A stretch of DNA of 64,000 bases, taken from NCBI GenBank assembly GCA_949317995.1, contig OX439047.1:32092950-32156949 (forward strand), written 5' to 3'. The notes under the pieces are model-generated. The model saw only the letters and a program-made list of their open reading frames with translations. It searched no databases and was not told the DNA's origin. Source of the stretch: Acholoe squamosa. Lineage: Eukaryota; Annelida; Polychaeta; Phyllodocida; Polynoidae. A program made the position numbers and the translations under genes. This document shows, piece after piece, positions 1-12,700 of this stretch; positions within the stretch are counted from its first letter, which is position 1; every line of letters starts with the position of its first letter.

Positions 1-1027
1 GTTCAAACAAGCACCTTCTTGAAGACGAACGAAAGGTCTCAGAGTGCGTTATGGCTGGATAATGAACCGTGGATTATAACAAAAAAGCACTGTCCAAGCC
101 CAAATCGTTAGATAACATGTATTAAAGAATGAGGCACGTATGGTTCCACTTTACCTACACCACATGGTTTTTAGCAATAACTCCAGGCAGATAAGGGGAA
201 TAGTTCTTGAATTGATTATATATATAATGCTAAATTTTTGGGGCTAGTGGAAATATAAAAAAATTATACATTTCCAATGCATTTACTCTTTACTTTGCAC
301 CATACCAGTGGGAGCACTATAAGAAAATGTTTGAAATACACCATAAAAAGCTTATATTTCGTAGTCTGCTGCTTTAAATATTAATGATACATTGGCAAAA
401 CCATAGTTTCCAAGCAAGATCCTGACCTTACCCACGTAATGGAAATGAGAAATATCCAAAACGTTCAATCTGTAGTCACATTTACCCCCTTCCCATGGTG
501 AAAAATGGGTTTGTCCCCATCTCAGTGCAATTGACCATATGTTGAATAGGGTGATCCATATACCGTTGGAAAGCTGAGATAAAAAGGAAATGAACTGCTG
601 GCCTCTCATATATGTGAAATTGAAATTTTCACAAATAAGAGAATTATTTCTTTTCATTTAATTCTGGTCAAAATACACCTTCCATTTCCCCTACTCCCTC
701 CCAATATCTATAATGGGCCCTTAGGTCTGATTTGCACCTCACTGTCAAGGTGGGTCACTCCCATGGACTAAAAGTAATTAAAATCCCACCAGATTGCCAC
801 CATAAGGTGCCAATTCTGTGGGTTATTTTTTCTGATGAAGCTAAGAAAGTATAGGGGTTCCAAGCTAGTTGTCAAAATATCTATCCTGATGTTTGATTTG
901 CTGAAGAAAGGAATATGCAGCCTTATGCATGAAATATCATAAAGTAACTAAATGTGTGCATAAACAGATAATCTGTTTCTAACCCTATAGTCCTGGCCCA
1001 TAAACAGGGAATGAGAGATGGAAAGAT
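1..1027. other. AT-rich non-coding stretch
   Basis: I see no convincing gene, RNA gene or structured repeat here. The 101-codon minus-strand ORF at 352-657 has no recognisable motif, and its composition matches the surrounding AT-rich DNA. Confidence 0.5.
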
Positions 1028-1245
1028 ATTTTGAATCATAATTGTAGAAGCATTAAAAATGAATTTGACAAATACAATGTTAGATTGGCTAGTTATGACT
1101 GTGACATAATAACCCTATGTGAAACTTGGCTGGATGAGAGTGATTGTAATTTTAAAATTCCTAATTTCAATTCATATAGATTAGACAGGAAATGGGGTGA
1201 AAGGGTTAATGATCCTCAACAGATATGACCTAAACTTCTTGTAAT
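1028..1245 (+). pseudogene. LINE endonuclease fragment
   Basis: This is a short relic of a non-LTR retrotransposon endonuclease (exonuclease-endonuclease-phosphatase fold). The translation shows the hallmark segments in order: NHNCRSIKNEFD, then IITLCETWLDES with the catalytic Glu of the ETWL motif, then IPNFNSYRLDR. After a one-frame shift near 1195 the reading continues as GLMILNRYDLNFL, matching the GGL...DLNF segment of jockey/CR1/RTE-type endonucleases. Only about 70 residues of a domain of about 220 survive, and no reverse transcriptase is nearby. It is a dead fragment, probably from a severely truncated insertion. The clade cannot be assigned. Confidence 0.75.
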
Positions 1246-2339
1246 ATGACTGATCCAAGTATATTCCATTTTGTTCCTTTTTAAGAGGGGGCTAGGTATG
1301 GTTTTGAACTGAGGGTGTTTGTCCTCAGAAAGCACCAAAATGCACCATTTGTGCTATGGGATTTCAAATTTTCCTTGTGGGGTACTACCTAACACCCCAC
1401 CTGTAATAAGGATTGCAAATCTCAAGAGAGAATGGTCTACTATCAAGGGCTAAGTTCAGTAGGTACCATAATGAATGTGAAATGGACTCAAAATGCATTG
1501 TTTCAAGTATTGAGTTTCAGAAATTTCTTAGAGAAAGTTAAAAATGCTGGTAATGCCAGTACCAGGACTAAACATGCACATCTTCGCTCCCCTAAAACTA
1601 CATGGTATTCACCACACCAGTTGGTGGACACAGTCGACTAATCAACTACTAAACATACATTGCTTCCAATAGAAATAGAAGGGAACAGCTGGAGCCAGTG
1701 GGTGGACAGTCAATGTGTGGTGTAGGGGGCTTGTTCACAACATTCGCCGCCTGGTGTTTTGATAGTCTCAGTCAAAAAAAAATTCCCTTTTTTTTGCCAT
1801 TTTTTGTCAAAACAAATTTTTGATGATGCGAGGTCGATAAGAGGGAAAAAGTACTCCAGATCAATACCCCACAGGGCATGGTTACTAAAAGAAATAACCA
1901 TAGTAGAAAGAAATGGCAACACTGATGACTTGTCAATAAGCAATAACAACTGATGGATAGTGCTGAATCTATCCCATTTGTTTGATCATGGCTGTACACT
2001 AAACGCGTCTTAAAATCGAAATTCCCATAGACTCTAGTGTGCTAAGTTTATCGCTGAAATCTATTCCCCCATAGGAGACAATAGTAAAGAAATTTGTAGT
2101 CCTCTGACCTCTTAGAAATGGCAATGGGCCTGGCAGGTATTGACAATTCTAGTGCACCACCAGTCACCAAAGCTCCTTCTGAATCTCCCAAAGAAAGTGA
2201 CAATCTTTTATCCTTGGGAAGAAAATCCCCCTATGCATTTCTCACATATTGCCGATGAACTGTTTGCTATTCAAACACCAGCACCTTTGTCGCCAAGAAC
2301 CCAGAGAAACTGGAACCTCTGCAATCCTAACGGGACTCT
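1246..2339. other. non-coding stretch
   Basis: No supported gene. Several short ORFs overlap on both strands at 1432-2352 without domain signatures. Confidence 0.4.
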
Positions 2340-2349
2340 CACATTGAAA

Positions 2350-2760
2350 TAAAATTATTTATAATCATGACCTGAAGAAGGTCATTTATGCCTAATAACT
2401 GTGCCATAGTGTCGTTAACAAGTATTGAATGGACTACCACATCCCTAGGCCACCCTCCAAATGTATTTTTTTATATTTGAATTCACAAATATAATGAACT
2501 TTATACCTATGCTCGCACAAAAGACATTGTGAGCTAAAAAGAAACACATGGATCTGTGGAAAAGTAAAAATTTGGTAACTAAGCTGAAATGATTCCTCAT
2601 GAAATGCCTCCATAGTTGATGTCAATACATGTTCCTTTGTAAATACAACAGTGCTGAAGAAGACCTGAATAGGTCGAAACGTTGACACACTCAGAACAAG
2701 TTTTGCCCTCAAGAGTTATAATTCCAGGGAAAATACAACCCGAAGAGGGTTTTGGGAATA
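2350..2760 (+). repeat. Repeat with small hairpins, one hammerhead-like
   Basis: Three small stem-loops of related form occur here: GACCT-gaaga-AGGTC near 2365, the structure at 2654-2680, and AACCC-gaaga-GGGTT near 2740. The middle one reads CTGAAGA, a GACCT/AGGTC stem, then GAAAC. This resembles the hammerhead ribozyme core (CUGANGA, stem II, GAAA), with one extra A before the stem. Such motifs are known in Penelope-like elements and small retrozyme repeats of animals. Stems I and III are not convincing, so catalytic activity is not claimed. Confidence 0.4.
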
Positions 2761-2776
2761 TTTTATTTTTATCAAA

Positions 2777-3330
2777 TTTGTTTGTTTGTTTGTTTGTTTA
2801 GTTTTACGTCCGGGGGCCATCGAGGAACTCAGACATTCAAGGTTTCTCGGACATTAAGTCCTTTCTTTTCTTTTTGGACAGGTATTTATATGCTGCTTGC
2901 CCGCCACAGCAGTGACCGAATCTATGAATGACCGAATCTATGAGATGGATGACCGAATCTATGAGGAGGGTCGAGGGGGAAAACCGCTACCAGGGCTTCA
3001 TTCCCCTACTCTTTTCAAAGGATAGCAAGTGTTCTTTTATTTGCCTGGTCCCATAGGCAGGGCCAGACAAACCACGGCCTTTGATCACTCAGACGTGGTT
3101 CACTGAGGGGGAATCCCATGGCAAAAAACAAGCATGTAAGCCCAGGCCCGCGCATATGGACACCAGCTGCCCACATGCTCACCCCAAGACACAAGAAACC
3201 CCAAGTTTGTCGCCTTTTACGAATCTGGTATGCCCACTGTTAGTATGAAAGGAGATTTCTCCTTGTGGACTCCCAATGAAGTTATTCTGCTCCTTCATGC
3301 CCTCACATGAAGGTCCCCACTCCACAGGGG
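2777..3330. repeat. Dispersed repeat family R1, copy 1
   Basis: This is a repeat of about 550 bp that begins with a TTTG tract followed by TTTTACGTCC. It contains a short internal array of GACCGAATCTATGA units (about 2920-2965) and ends at TCCACAGGGG. It is closely matched by 53455-54010 and more loosely by 28460-28894. It has no long ORF and is presumably non-autonomous. The retrotransposon or SINE class is not determined. Confidence 0.8.
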
Positions 3331-3771
3331 GAATCAAATTTGTAGTCGGTATAGCAGAGAATAGGTAAGTTCAGTACAGCATACAAAAATAAGATGAAAT
3401 GTACATGTGTATGTGGAATTGAGGATGCTGTTTAGGAGGAAAGGGTTTAAAGATAGCAAGTAAAAAAAGTTCAAGAAAAAGGAGGTCAGCAAGGTCAAGA
3501 AATTCCAGTATAAAGTAAGAGGTTTCATCTTAAGATTTTTTATCGCAAAGGCGGCTCCAATGACCCAGGGGGACCCTGGGCCAGTTATTCACCTACAATG
3601 AAGACAATCTCCCCATACAAAGGTAAGATATTGCAGGGTGTAGGCCATGCATCTAGATCACTATACCCTAATTCCGAATCACACCCTGAGCTAGAACAAT
3701 GATAATGGTAGTCAATTACTGATTGACTAGTAATCAAGTGGAGCTAGGCCAAAAAGAATGAATTGTTTGTT

Positions 3772-4013
3772 TCAGGTAACCCGACCCTACCTAGGAAAAC
3801 AGGGCTGACGACCCTAATTTATTTTCTCCATTTCTGAAGAAAGCCTAGGCTTTTGGCCAAGTTTCCATTCAGTTTAGTCATCCCAGAGTCTCCATGACTC
3901 ACCCCTGAGTCACTGTGAATTGTCATGAGTCTTTGAAGCAGTTAAGAAATGTTTACAAACTAAAAAAGAATCTGACCTACCCTACCTTTTTTTCAGCATG
4001 TTACCTGAAACAC
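3772..4013. repeat. MITE-like element with GTTTCAGGTAAC inverted ends
   Basis: The left end reads GTTTCAGGTAACCCGACC and the right end reads GTTACCTGAAAC, giving a terminal inverted repeat (TIR) of about 12 bp around a core of about 240 bp. The same design (GTTTCCAGTAACCCGACC ... GTTACTGGAAAC) recurs at 62790-63163, so this is a family. No coding capacity is visible. Confidence 0.6.
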
Positions 4014-4272
4014 ACAACTGTGTTTGGCCCTATTAAACAATACACATGTGTCCAGGACTTGGTGCTTCAAAAACTCGGTTTATGTTGTCCTTTGGAAATG
4101 AGTTGGAAAAGTGCCATTATTCCATAATGGGTTTTGCAAGAGGGGTCAAAGTACACCAAATTCCGGATAGATACATATATATTGAATTAATTTTGCTAAG
4201 GAATCTGTCATTGCATGTCTATCTAATACATTCACCAATAACATGTAAGATAAGGCTTAGAAATGACACACA

Positions 4273-4417
4273 TCAGAGATGCCACTCACTGGCCGACAAA
4301 AACCAGGAAAACTGGACTTTTGGACACATTTTCCCAGGAATTTAATATAATTTAATGCAGGAATCTTAGAATAAAATCCAGGAATTCCTGGTAAACCAGG
4401 AAAAGTGGCATCACTGA
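4273..4417. repeat. Short inverted-repeat element
   Basis: The ends are TCAGAGATGCCACT on the left and the complement of TCAGTGATGCCACT on the right, with AACCAGGAAAA and similar short repeats inside. At 145 bp this fits a MITE. The superfamily cannot be inferred. Confidence 0.5.
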
Positions 4418-6198
4418 CACATATATACCACAGAGACAACCCTTCATGATGAAAGAGATCAAGGGCCTACATATCAGTCCCCAGCCTCCATTGTGATCAA
4501 ATGCGAATTAGAAATTTCAAATCTAAATTTCAGTGTATGTTCAGCTGATGTAATGATATGATAAAAGCAAAAGAATATCTTGTGATTTTGTATTGTAGTT
4601 GATTGGCAAGGGCTATCTATTCTGTGACATACATTTACAGTTCCATATTTACCCCAATGGATATTGTAGGGCTTACCTGTAAAGAGACACAGAGGTATAC
4701 ATTTTAGCTGTTAATGGTGCTGACATTGCTACCTAAAGAGTGTATTTTGAATACCAATAAGAAAAGGAAAAGGTTCATTGTAAATCATGCAAAGATCCCT
4801 CTAAAGATGAAGTAAATAGGGCCTACATCAAAAGTCAAAAGAACATCTTTAACAGCAAATATTAATTTAAAAAAACAACAACAAAAAAAACCTTCAAATA
4901 GAAATGGATGGTCGGTGTGCAAAGCAAATCGGTGAAATGGGGGGGGGGAGCATAGAATAAGGAATGGGAAACATGCAACTGTCAATACTACGTCATGTCT
5001 CTTTAAAACACACAAAATACAGGGAAGCTCTAATGATCCCATAAGTGAAACCCCGGGGGGGCACTTCAATCTTTTTGATATTTGTGTGAAACACTTGTGT
5101 GAAAAAAAGGCTTGTCATAGCAGGCCTCACCTGGTGCCTGATCATGCTTCATCGATCAACTAGCTGTACAGGTGTACCCTGGATGCTGTGCCAAACTATA
5201 CAGGTAGCATATTAAATATTTACACCATCTGAATGTGACTGCTGCATCCAACCTGTCCATACTAACCAGCCCCACCAGCCATTCCAACACCAGTAGGCCT
5301 ATTAGGCATATCAACCAACTTTCATCACCTCAATGCTAATCTCTTTACCTCCTGTAAACCCACATTTGGAGAAGGTGTATGGGGTATGAGAGCCCAGTCC
5401 CAACCAGGTCTGGCTGGCTGCTAAGGGACCTGTATTGATTCCTACTGATGGATACTGAGTAGTGGAGTGAGTGGCACTGGAAGGTGAAGGGAGGCTGGGG
5501 AGATAGGGGGTGGTGTCATGGCGACCACAGGACCAATCCGGGAAACTCCTACGTCATAACAAAACAAACCTGCTTTTGCTGCAACAGGTCTAAATAGGAG
5601 AATGGAATGTTTATTTTCACACTAAAGGTAAGTGCATATCAGCATCTTTGCCAACACTTAATCGGCCAACACATTGTTGATAGGCAATTCTCTGTGTATA
5701 AACCAACATACTGTAGCCTAACAACTATCAAAAGTCTACACCTTTAGTATCTCTGCAGAGTGTTCGGACGAAGACACGGTATAGGTTAGCTTGATTTGTA
5801 ATGGATTTTGAAGAGTGCTTCTCATCTACTGATCATGTCTAAGACATAGTAGATGGGTGTACTTACACAGTACTACATAAGTTCAACTGAACCCATGATA
5901 GTGGGTTAAGAAGATCCCCTATAACTATGGATTGAGTGATGACTGCATCATAGAAAGAAAGAGGAACTAACTAGGGGTATTTTCTGCGATCTAGGAATTA
6001 GATCGAAAAGGGGGTACATTCCTTTCAGAAACCTCAAAAACCAGTTTAAAATAAAGGGGGCATAACTGCGACTTGACTAGAGAATGACAATTCCCTAATA
6101 CCCTGTGTATATGTGGTGTATATGTGTGGTGGATAAACTGCTAGTGCACCTTATAGAATTGCCCAAGGTTGGGGGTGTGTATTACAGCCGAGACTATG
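4418..6198. other. Non-coding stretch
   Basis: No supported gene. Contains a G run near 4938 and ordinary low-complexity DNA. A splice-like fragment cannot be excluded, but no exon with a recognisable product was found. Confidence 0.4.
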
Positions 6199-6221
6199 TA
6201 GGCCTGATTAAAAGTTACCAG
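6199..6221. repeat. Left remnant of dispersed repeat family R1, split by insertion
   Basis: TTAAAAGTTACCAG directly before the outer Harbinger end resembles TTAAAAGTTAGCAG in the R1 copy at 53455-54010. The R1 sequence resumes after the element near 28450. This suggests the element inserted into an R1 copy. The left homology is short, so the assignment is tentative. Confidence 0.4.
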
Positions 6222-6429
6222 GAGCGTGTTTCTTCACATGTGATTAAATAATATAAGATATGGAGCTAAGATATGGACAGAATATGGACATGATAATAAT
6301 TATTTTAAAAAAGTGTTTCAGTTGGCCATCCACATACCCTCCATATCTTTTATATAGATAAGATAACATATGGACTTATAACTCCATATGTGCAGACCTA
6401 ATTACCAAGAGGATGTTTCACCTCATAGG

Positions 6430-6650
6430 TATTGAATTATACATATACGGCCTCCACATGCGGACGTCATGTGGGAGAAAAAATATTTATCTCAAAAAGT
6501 GTTTCTCAAAGGTGGCCGTGTCCTGTCCGTATGTGAGACACAGGATACGGACTTTTATCTCTAAATGTGGCCTTTTATTTTAACATACGGCTCCCCACAT
6601 ACGGACAGTCCGTATACACATGCGGACCCTCCGTATGTTTGCTCCGCGAA
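6430..6650. promoter_or_regulatory. Left subterminal CCGTATG motif cluster
   Basis: Repeated CCGTATG, CATACGG and CATGCGGAC motifs lie in both orientations just inside the left TIR. An equivalent cluster sits inside the right TIR at about 26970-27200. In Harbinger elements the Myb-like protein and the nuclease act together on terminal and subterminal sites. That these motifs are the sites is inference. Confidence 0.6.
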
Positions 6651-6718
6651 GTTTTTTTTTTCGTAAAAGCCGCGTTCAACTTATGAGAACGGGGGAACCC
6701 CTTTCCGGTTTCCCCGTA

Positions 6719-6726
6719 TGACGTCA
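6719..6726 (+). promoter_or_regulatory. CRE-type palindrome upstream of the Myb/SANT gene
   Basis: TGACGTCA lies 60 bp upstream of the Myb/SANT start codon, in a GC-richer block between the subterminal repeats and the ATG. This is the consensus cAMP-response element. A role as the Harbinger promoter is inferred from position only. No TATA box is evident. Confidence 0.4.
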
Positions 6727-6785
6727 TAACGCAACTTCCGCTTTCTCCTTTATCGCTCATCAAACCGCCGACAAACAATACTAAG

Positions 6786-9700
6786 ATGGGGAAGAAAAAA
6801 CCCACTAAGGTGAGATACTTAAAGTTCTCTCTTTTTCTTGTCTTAAATATGATACCTCTTTTCTTTGTGGTCTTTATGAGGTCAAAAACAAGGCATGTCT
6901 TCACGTTTTTCATTCAAAACTTCGGTCCCCTCTCGACGCTCCCTCCTTCTGAAAGTGTTTTTTGGTTCAAGCAGACGCCTTCCCCCCTTTCTGTTCTTCA
7001 TGTCGTGACTTAATCCTTTCAATAAAAGGAAGAAGGGATCTCCCTGTTCTTAGAAATATACCCCCCTTTCCACTACCCAGCCTAATTTGACTCTTACTGT
7101 CATCTAAGTAACAAAATATTAAATTTTGCTTGACGTTAAGCAATGTCCATCAGGTAATTTTCTAGGTTGTACATGTTGCCATGTTTTTACCTTTTCTTGC
7201 ACCGTAAGCTGTAATCTTATTCCAAATATGCCCCCCTTTTGTTTTTCCTGCGATGTCCAAATTGATAAAGATAACTTCTTCAAATTTTTATTAAGAATAA
7301 AGAAATTTTCTAATGCTGTCCCTTCCAAGGCATATGGCCGGTGTACGTTAAAATACAAAGTAAGTTCCATTGGCTTCATATAGAGCTTTTCTTTTGTTTA
7401 TCCCTTCTTTTTATTTTAATTTTCAGAATTTCAATGAGTTAATGGAGAATGTGACGAATCTTAAAGCCCTCCTCCGAGAAAACAGAAGGCTTACGGGTCA
7501 AGAAAGTGACCCTGACTTAGAGGTATGAGTCTAAAATTACTCCCTGAATACATTTTTTCTCTCTTTTCTCTTATGGCATTGAAAAAAACTAAATTTATTT
7601 TTTGTAAACATATTCCTCTTCTTTTTTTAAGTATATATTTAAAGTAGAATAACAAATAGTTCTTCAGCTCTCAGACTATATTTTATTTTCCCTTATACTA
7701 TATTACAATATGTCTATAAAACTTTATTTCTTTTTTCTTTTCCAGGAATCTGACAAAGACGAGGACGAAGATGAGGGAGTAGAAACTATGTACGAGGACG
7801 ACGAGTTGAACGATGACGAAGAGTGACCTGAGAACTACCCGGGCGATGCTGGAGAGCAAGCAATAGCATACATGTGCGGCTTGCTTAAGCGGCAGAATCT
7901 CAGCATGAAGAGGCAAAAGGGAAAGCCTCCAAGCTCATCCCATCCATCCTTTTCTTCTTCCAAACCCAGCTCCTACAGTCAACGAAAAAAAGACTCTGAA
8001 AAGCTAGACCCCACATATTTTCCGGTCCCTGAATCCTCTGTTCCTAGAGGTAGAGGTAACAAAAGATCACGAGGCAGGGCTAGAGGATCCACTACTTCTG
8101 GCCGGGGGAGGGGACGTGGGTCACCTTCTCCTGACATATCAGGACGCGGTAGATCATCTCTGAACCAAAGTAATCGAAGGGGACGTGGTAGGTCTCCTGG
8201 AGTAAGTCTTCCTGCAGCTTCTGTTAGCGGTTCCATGCCTAAAAGTGCCACAAAAGGGGGGGTCCCTACCCCTAAGAAAGGAGAACACTGGAGGGAAGAC
8301 GAGCTTGATTCCTTGTTGAAGGGTGCTAACCATCTTAAGCCAGTACTTAAAGGGCGCTTCAAACATAGCTCTGACGGAAAGGAACTAAAGAAAATGGCGT
8401 GGGAGGAACTAAGAGGTGAGGTTATATTCCTTTAAAATTTGTTTCTTTTTATATATTCCTCTTATGTTCAGTCTGATATGCATGTCGTCTGACATTGGTA
8501 GAATACATATTTTGCCTTTCCTTTTTTGGTAGTAATATAACTAATCTGTTGACGTAAAGGTGATATCTTTAACATGTAAGTTCACCTTCCTATATTTCAG
8601 ACTATGTTAATTCTAATGGAGGAAGGCATAGGACACGTGAGCAGTGTCAGGACAAGCTTGGGTATTTTGTTCAAAAGGCTAAGAAAAAGGTAGGAATACC
8701 CTGTCCCTTTTAGATTCTACTGTATCATTATGCTCTATATATCTGTGATTTGTTAGTATCTCTGAAAATAATGAATTATGTTATTTAAAGAATAATATTT
8801 CGGAAAAATCTTCAGAGAGATGTATTGTCTGTTATGTGTACCTTTCCACCTTTTTTTTTTAGAGACAGGTGATAGACTCTAAGTATAAAAGCGGGAGTGG
8901 TCAGCGTGACGAGGAGGATTATCTGACCTCTTTGGAGCAGCAGGCATGTGACTATGCAGGCCAAGATGTTGTGCTAGGTGAGAACTGAATTTCCGTCTAT
9001 ACATCTGTCTTTATTTCATCTATATTCCACATAATACCATATATGCGACATCTGTTATCCATCACTATGCTGTACTTATGTATGTAGTAGTGCGACACCC
9101 TGCTCATGTTCAGGCATTGCCAACCATACCCTTCACCTACATATGACGATATATTGTATGGAACAGATATATATAAATCTTATTTTGGTTCCAGGAATAC
9201 CCGGACTGAAGCCCCCTGGATTAGACGGTGGTCCTCGGTCGGACCTGAAGTCCTGCTATGACCCAAACCGTTCAGAAAAACCAAATTATGCTGACATCCC
9301 AATGCCGAGTTCAGCTATGGCTGCAGTAAGGGAGGGGGATCTACTCGAGGAAGGTATATACTTTTCCATTTTTCCATATACATATAAATATATATATATA
9401 GACGGTGTATGTATATATATATATATATATATATTGTAATGAATAGGTTGGACACAAGACCCGAGGCGTTTGTAGTAGAGTAAGGGAAAGTGACACCCGT
9501 ATATTCTCTGTGTAATAAAAGGCGAGTACAAACAGCAGTTGTAATGTGTTATCAATCATCAAACATTCATCAACGTCGTTCCTAGAGCCAACTTCGCTAG
9601 GGAGACTGGATCGGTCCACACCCAGCGACAAGTCGAGGTTGACTAAAGGAGGCGGCCACCCCGCGGCTCCTTATATAGTCGCCACGGGCGGGGCGCCACC

Positions 9701-12700
9701 TTGCGGTGCGGGACCGAACCAGTCTGCCCCGCGAAGTCCCGCAGAAGTCGTTGACTCGAAGCGACTTCGCTACACTCTTCCCCCTTTAATTCAAACTCTA
9801 TACATCGAGAAAAGAGGGGGGAGCATGAACTATTATAATTAATGAACTCGCAATAAGGCGCCCCTATACGCCAACTACTGAATAGGGCTATGCTATATGA
9901 ACCTCCTAAATTAAATAGCCCTGCGACATCGAGCGCACTCAGGCTAAAGCTGGTGATTCCCACGGCGGTCCCCTCGAGGACAATATCAGCCAGAGTCGAA
10001 TCGGTTCCCATAGTAACTTGCATAACTAGCCCAAACATCCTAAAGCCGAATAAGCAACAGGCGACAATAGGTTGAACCTGACTATGTAGTAGACTAAGTC
10101 CCCGGTCGTACAATAGTAGACGAAGAGTCGTTAACATTTCCCCAAGTCGAATTTCCATAGTAACAGGCAACGAGAACGCATTCCCCGTCCTGGTGGCACC
10201 CTCGGTTATCCCCGCATCCCAGGCCGCACAGGCCATGTCACACACAGCCGGTCTAGGTCTACAGGATAAATGAGTCGCGGTAGGCCCCTCAACAGATATC
10301 AGTAGTATGATCACCCCGAATAACGCTGTTGCCATGGCAACCTCAGCTATATAGACGAATACATTTTGAAGAGTCGTACATGTCATACATCGTAACACAA
10401 ATAACAATGCAGCAATTGGGACTGCCCAAGTCGTAACCACACCGGCAAGTACAGTTGCCCTAGTAACTTCAGTCGTATAGGCGAACACAGTACAAAGGAT
10501 CATACATGCCATATACAGCAACGCGAACATCAATGCAACAATAGGAACTGCACAAGTCGTAACCATACCGGCAGGTGCAGTTGCCATATACAGGAGTCCA
10601 AATATTAATATCAGAACAGGAACTTCACACGTTGCAAACTGTCTCTCCTGGGGGGCAACAGCCCCAGCGAGTGTCGGCCGAACCTGGGGGGCAACAGCCC
10701 CAGCGTCCTCCAAAAGGGCCTCCTGGGGGGCAACAGCCCCAGCGAGGGTGAGCATGACCTGGGGGGCGACAGCCCCAGCGTCATCTCGTCCGAGCCGCAC
10801 GCCTCGGCTCGGAGGGTCCCGCACCGGCCTCACTGCTCCTCTGTTGCTGGTGAGTGCTGCAATCAACCACAAAAGAACATTGATTAACTGGTTAGTCGCA
10901 GCCCGGTGCGCATCCCCTGTGCTCCCCCATCCCACATGAGGGAAGCTGGTGTCGGGTCCTTCCTGAGCCTTCACAGTACTGATGACCCTAATTACGATAA
11001 GGCGAATCACATAAGAGGTTACTACAGACGACTCAGCCTGATATACTGCAGGCTGGCTCAATTCACAAGACGATACAAGTCGATAATACTTCCACCCCCT
11101 CCCCACCTCAATTACTGGTGAGGGGGGGCCTCCCCGAAAGGGTGTGTGGTTCTCAGGTCTGTCAACAGGCGAATTTCACTTACCGAAGCCGGGGAACCCT
11201 CCTGCGGATGAGACGTACGGCTCACCTCCTCCTCGTCGACAGTGGGGGGTTCACGGTCACCCGAGGCGTCTGAAGGTCGGGCGGCCGTAGGTTCCGGTGG
11301 CTCTGGGGCTCCCCGAGCCGCGGATGGTGCAGGATGACGTCGAGCTGGCTGGTCTGGTCCGCCTCGCGCTGTTGAGGTGGAGGGGCGTGGGGGTACCACG
11401 CGTCGGTATGTAGTGGATGTGGTGTTCGACAGAGTGTAGGTGTTTGCATCATGGACCTTGAGATGACTGTCGAGATCACCCGTTATGGCACCATAACCAG
11501 GACCTAGGTCCCTGGGAGGGATCATATAGGCCGCCCACCGTTCCAGCGGGTCGGGGTCTCTCCCTTTGACATGCCACCATGGCATGAACATGAATGGTGA
11601 CCACGCTGGTGGCATATTAGATGGTGGGGGACGTCGGCGCCTACGGGCGCTAGGTGGGGTATGGCGGAACGATGACCAGGTGGGTGGCATCGGGTGAGGT
11701 CTAACCCCAGGGGCCGGTGGAGACTCCTCCCTGGCCGCGGTGTGTTGGTGCTCTGGAGCAGCATCCCTCGGGCGACGCCGGGGCGAGGCAGGGGGCGAAT
11801 CCCACTCCGGGGGAAGGGGGTTCCCACACTCCTCATCCGATGGACAGAGGCGCGTTTTGGGGGTCGCAAGAGGTAAGGCGTCCAGGTCTGCTCTCTCGTC
11901 CGGGAGTATTTCCCCGCCCGGCCAGCGTGATGATGGGGTTTTGGCGTCGGGCTGGGTGGCTGGCTCGCCCCCCTCCGTTTGAGTCGACATGGAGACGACC
12001 GGTGTTAGCCTGACCAACTCCACCGGGCTGGTGCGGTCCCATACTCGTCCCAGCTCACCGACCTCCTCAGGTGTGAGAGTGATTACCGTGGGGATTAGTT
12101 CTACAGGCGTCTGTGCGGCTAACAGATGGTGTACGGCCACAGCGGCCTCATCCTCCCCGACATGCTGCAGTGCCACACCTCCCATGGTGGCGGCCGAAGT
12201 GCCCACTCGAGAGGGGTCACTGAGGGCGGGGACGTTAGAAGTCGATGGGAGGGCCAATGCGTTGTCCTGACCGATGGGTTTGGCCGGGGAGCTTGCCGAC
12301 TGAGGGACGGCAGAAGTGTCCCCGGGAGGGATATGCTTCCCCCCTTGGGCTACCCCAGGCGCTGAAGGTACTGTCGACGAGGAGGTGGTGTCGGGAGGCG
12401 CTGACCCCGTACGGGTCCCCTCGTACCCCGAGCTTGGTACCTGCGCCTCTGACAGCGATGTGGTGCCGGCATCCGATGTTGCCTCGGGACATATAGGTGA
12501 GGGAAGGTCGGCGGCCGATGACTCTTGAGGCGCTGACCCCGTATGGGCCCCCTCGTCATCTTCGGACACAGGCGACTCTGCAGACGCTGTCGGTGGGCTA
12601 CCTGGGAGTGCCTCCAGGAGAGGACTGAGATCCACTCCCGTGGGAGCACCCTCCGGTTCCTCCTCCGAAGACAGAGATACGCTCTGGTATTGTACCGGAT

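Noticed and set aside
7824-7826. TGA read as selenocysteine
   Set aside because: No selenoprotein family is involved and no SECIS-like element was seen. A mutation or readthrough is simpler.
9643-11106. ORF3 as a retroviral-type envelope
   Set aside because: No signal peptide, cleavage site, fusion peptide or Cys-rich surface domain. It is a multi-pass repeat protein instead.
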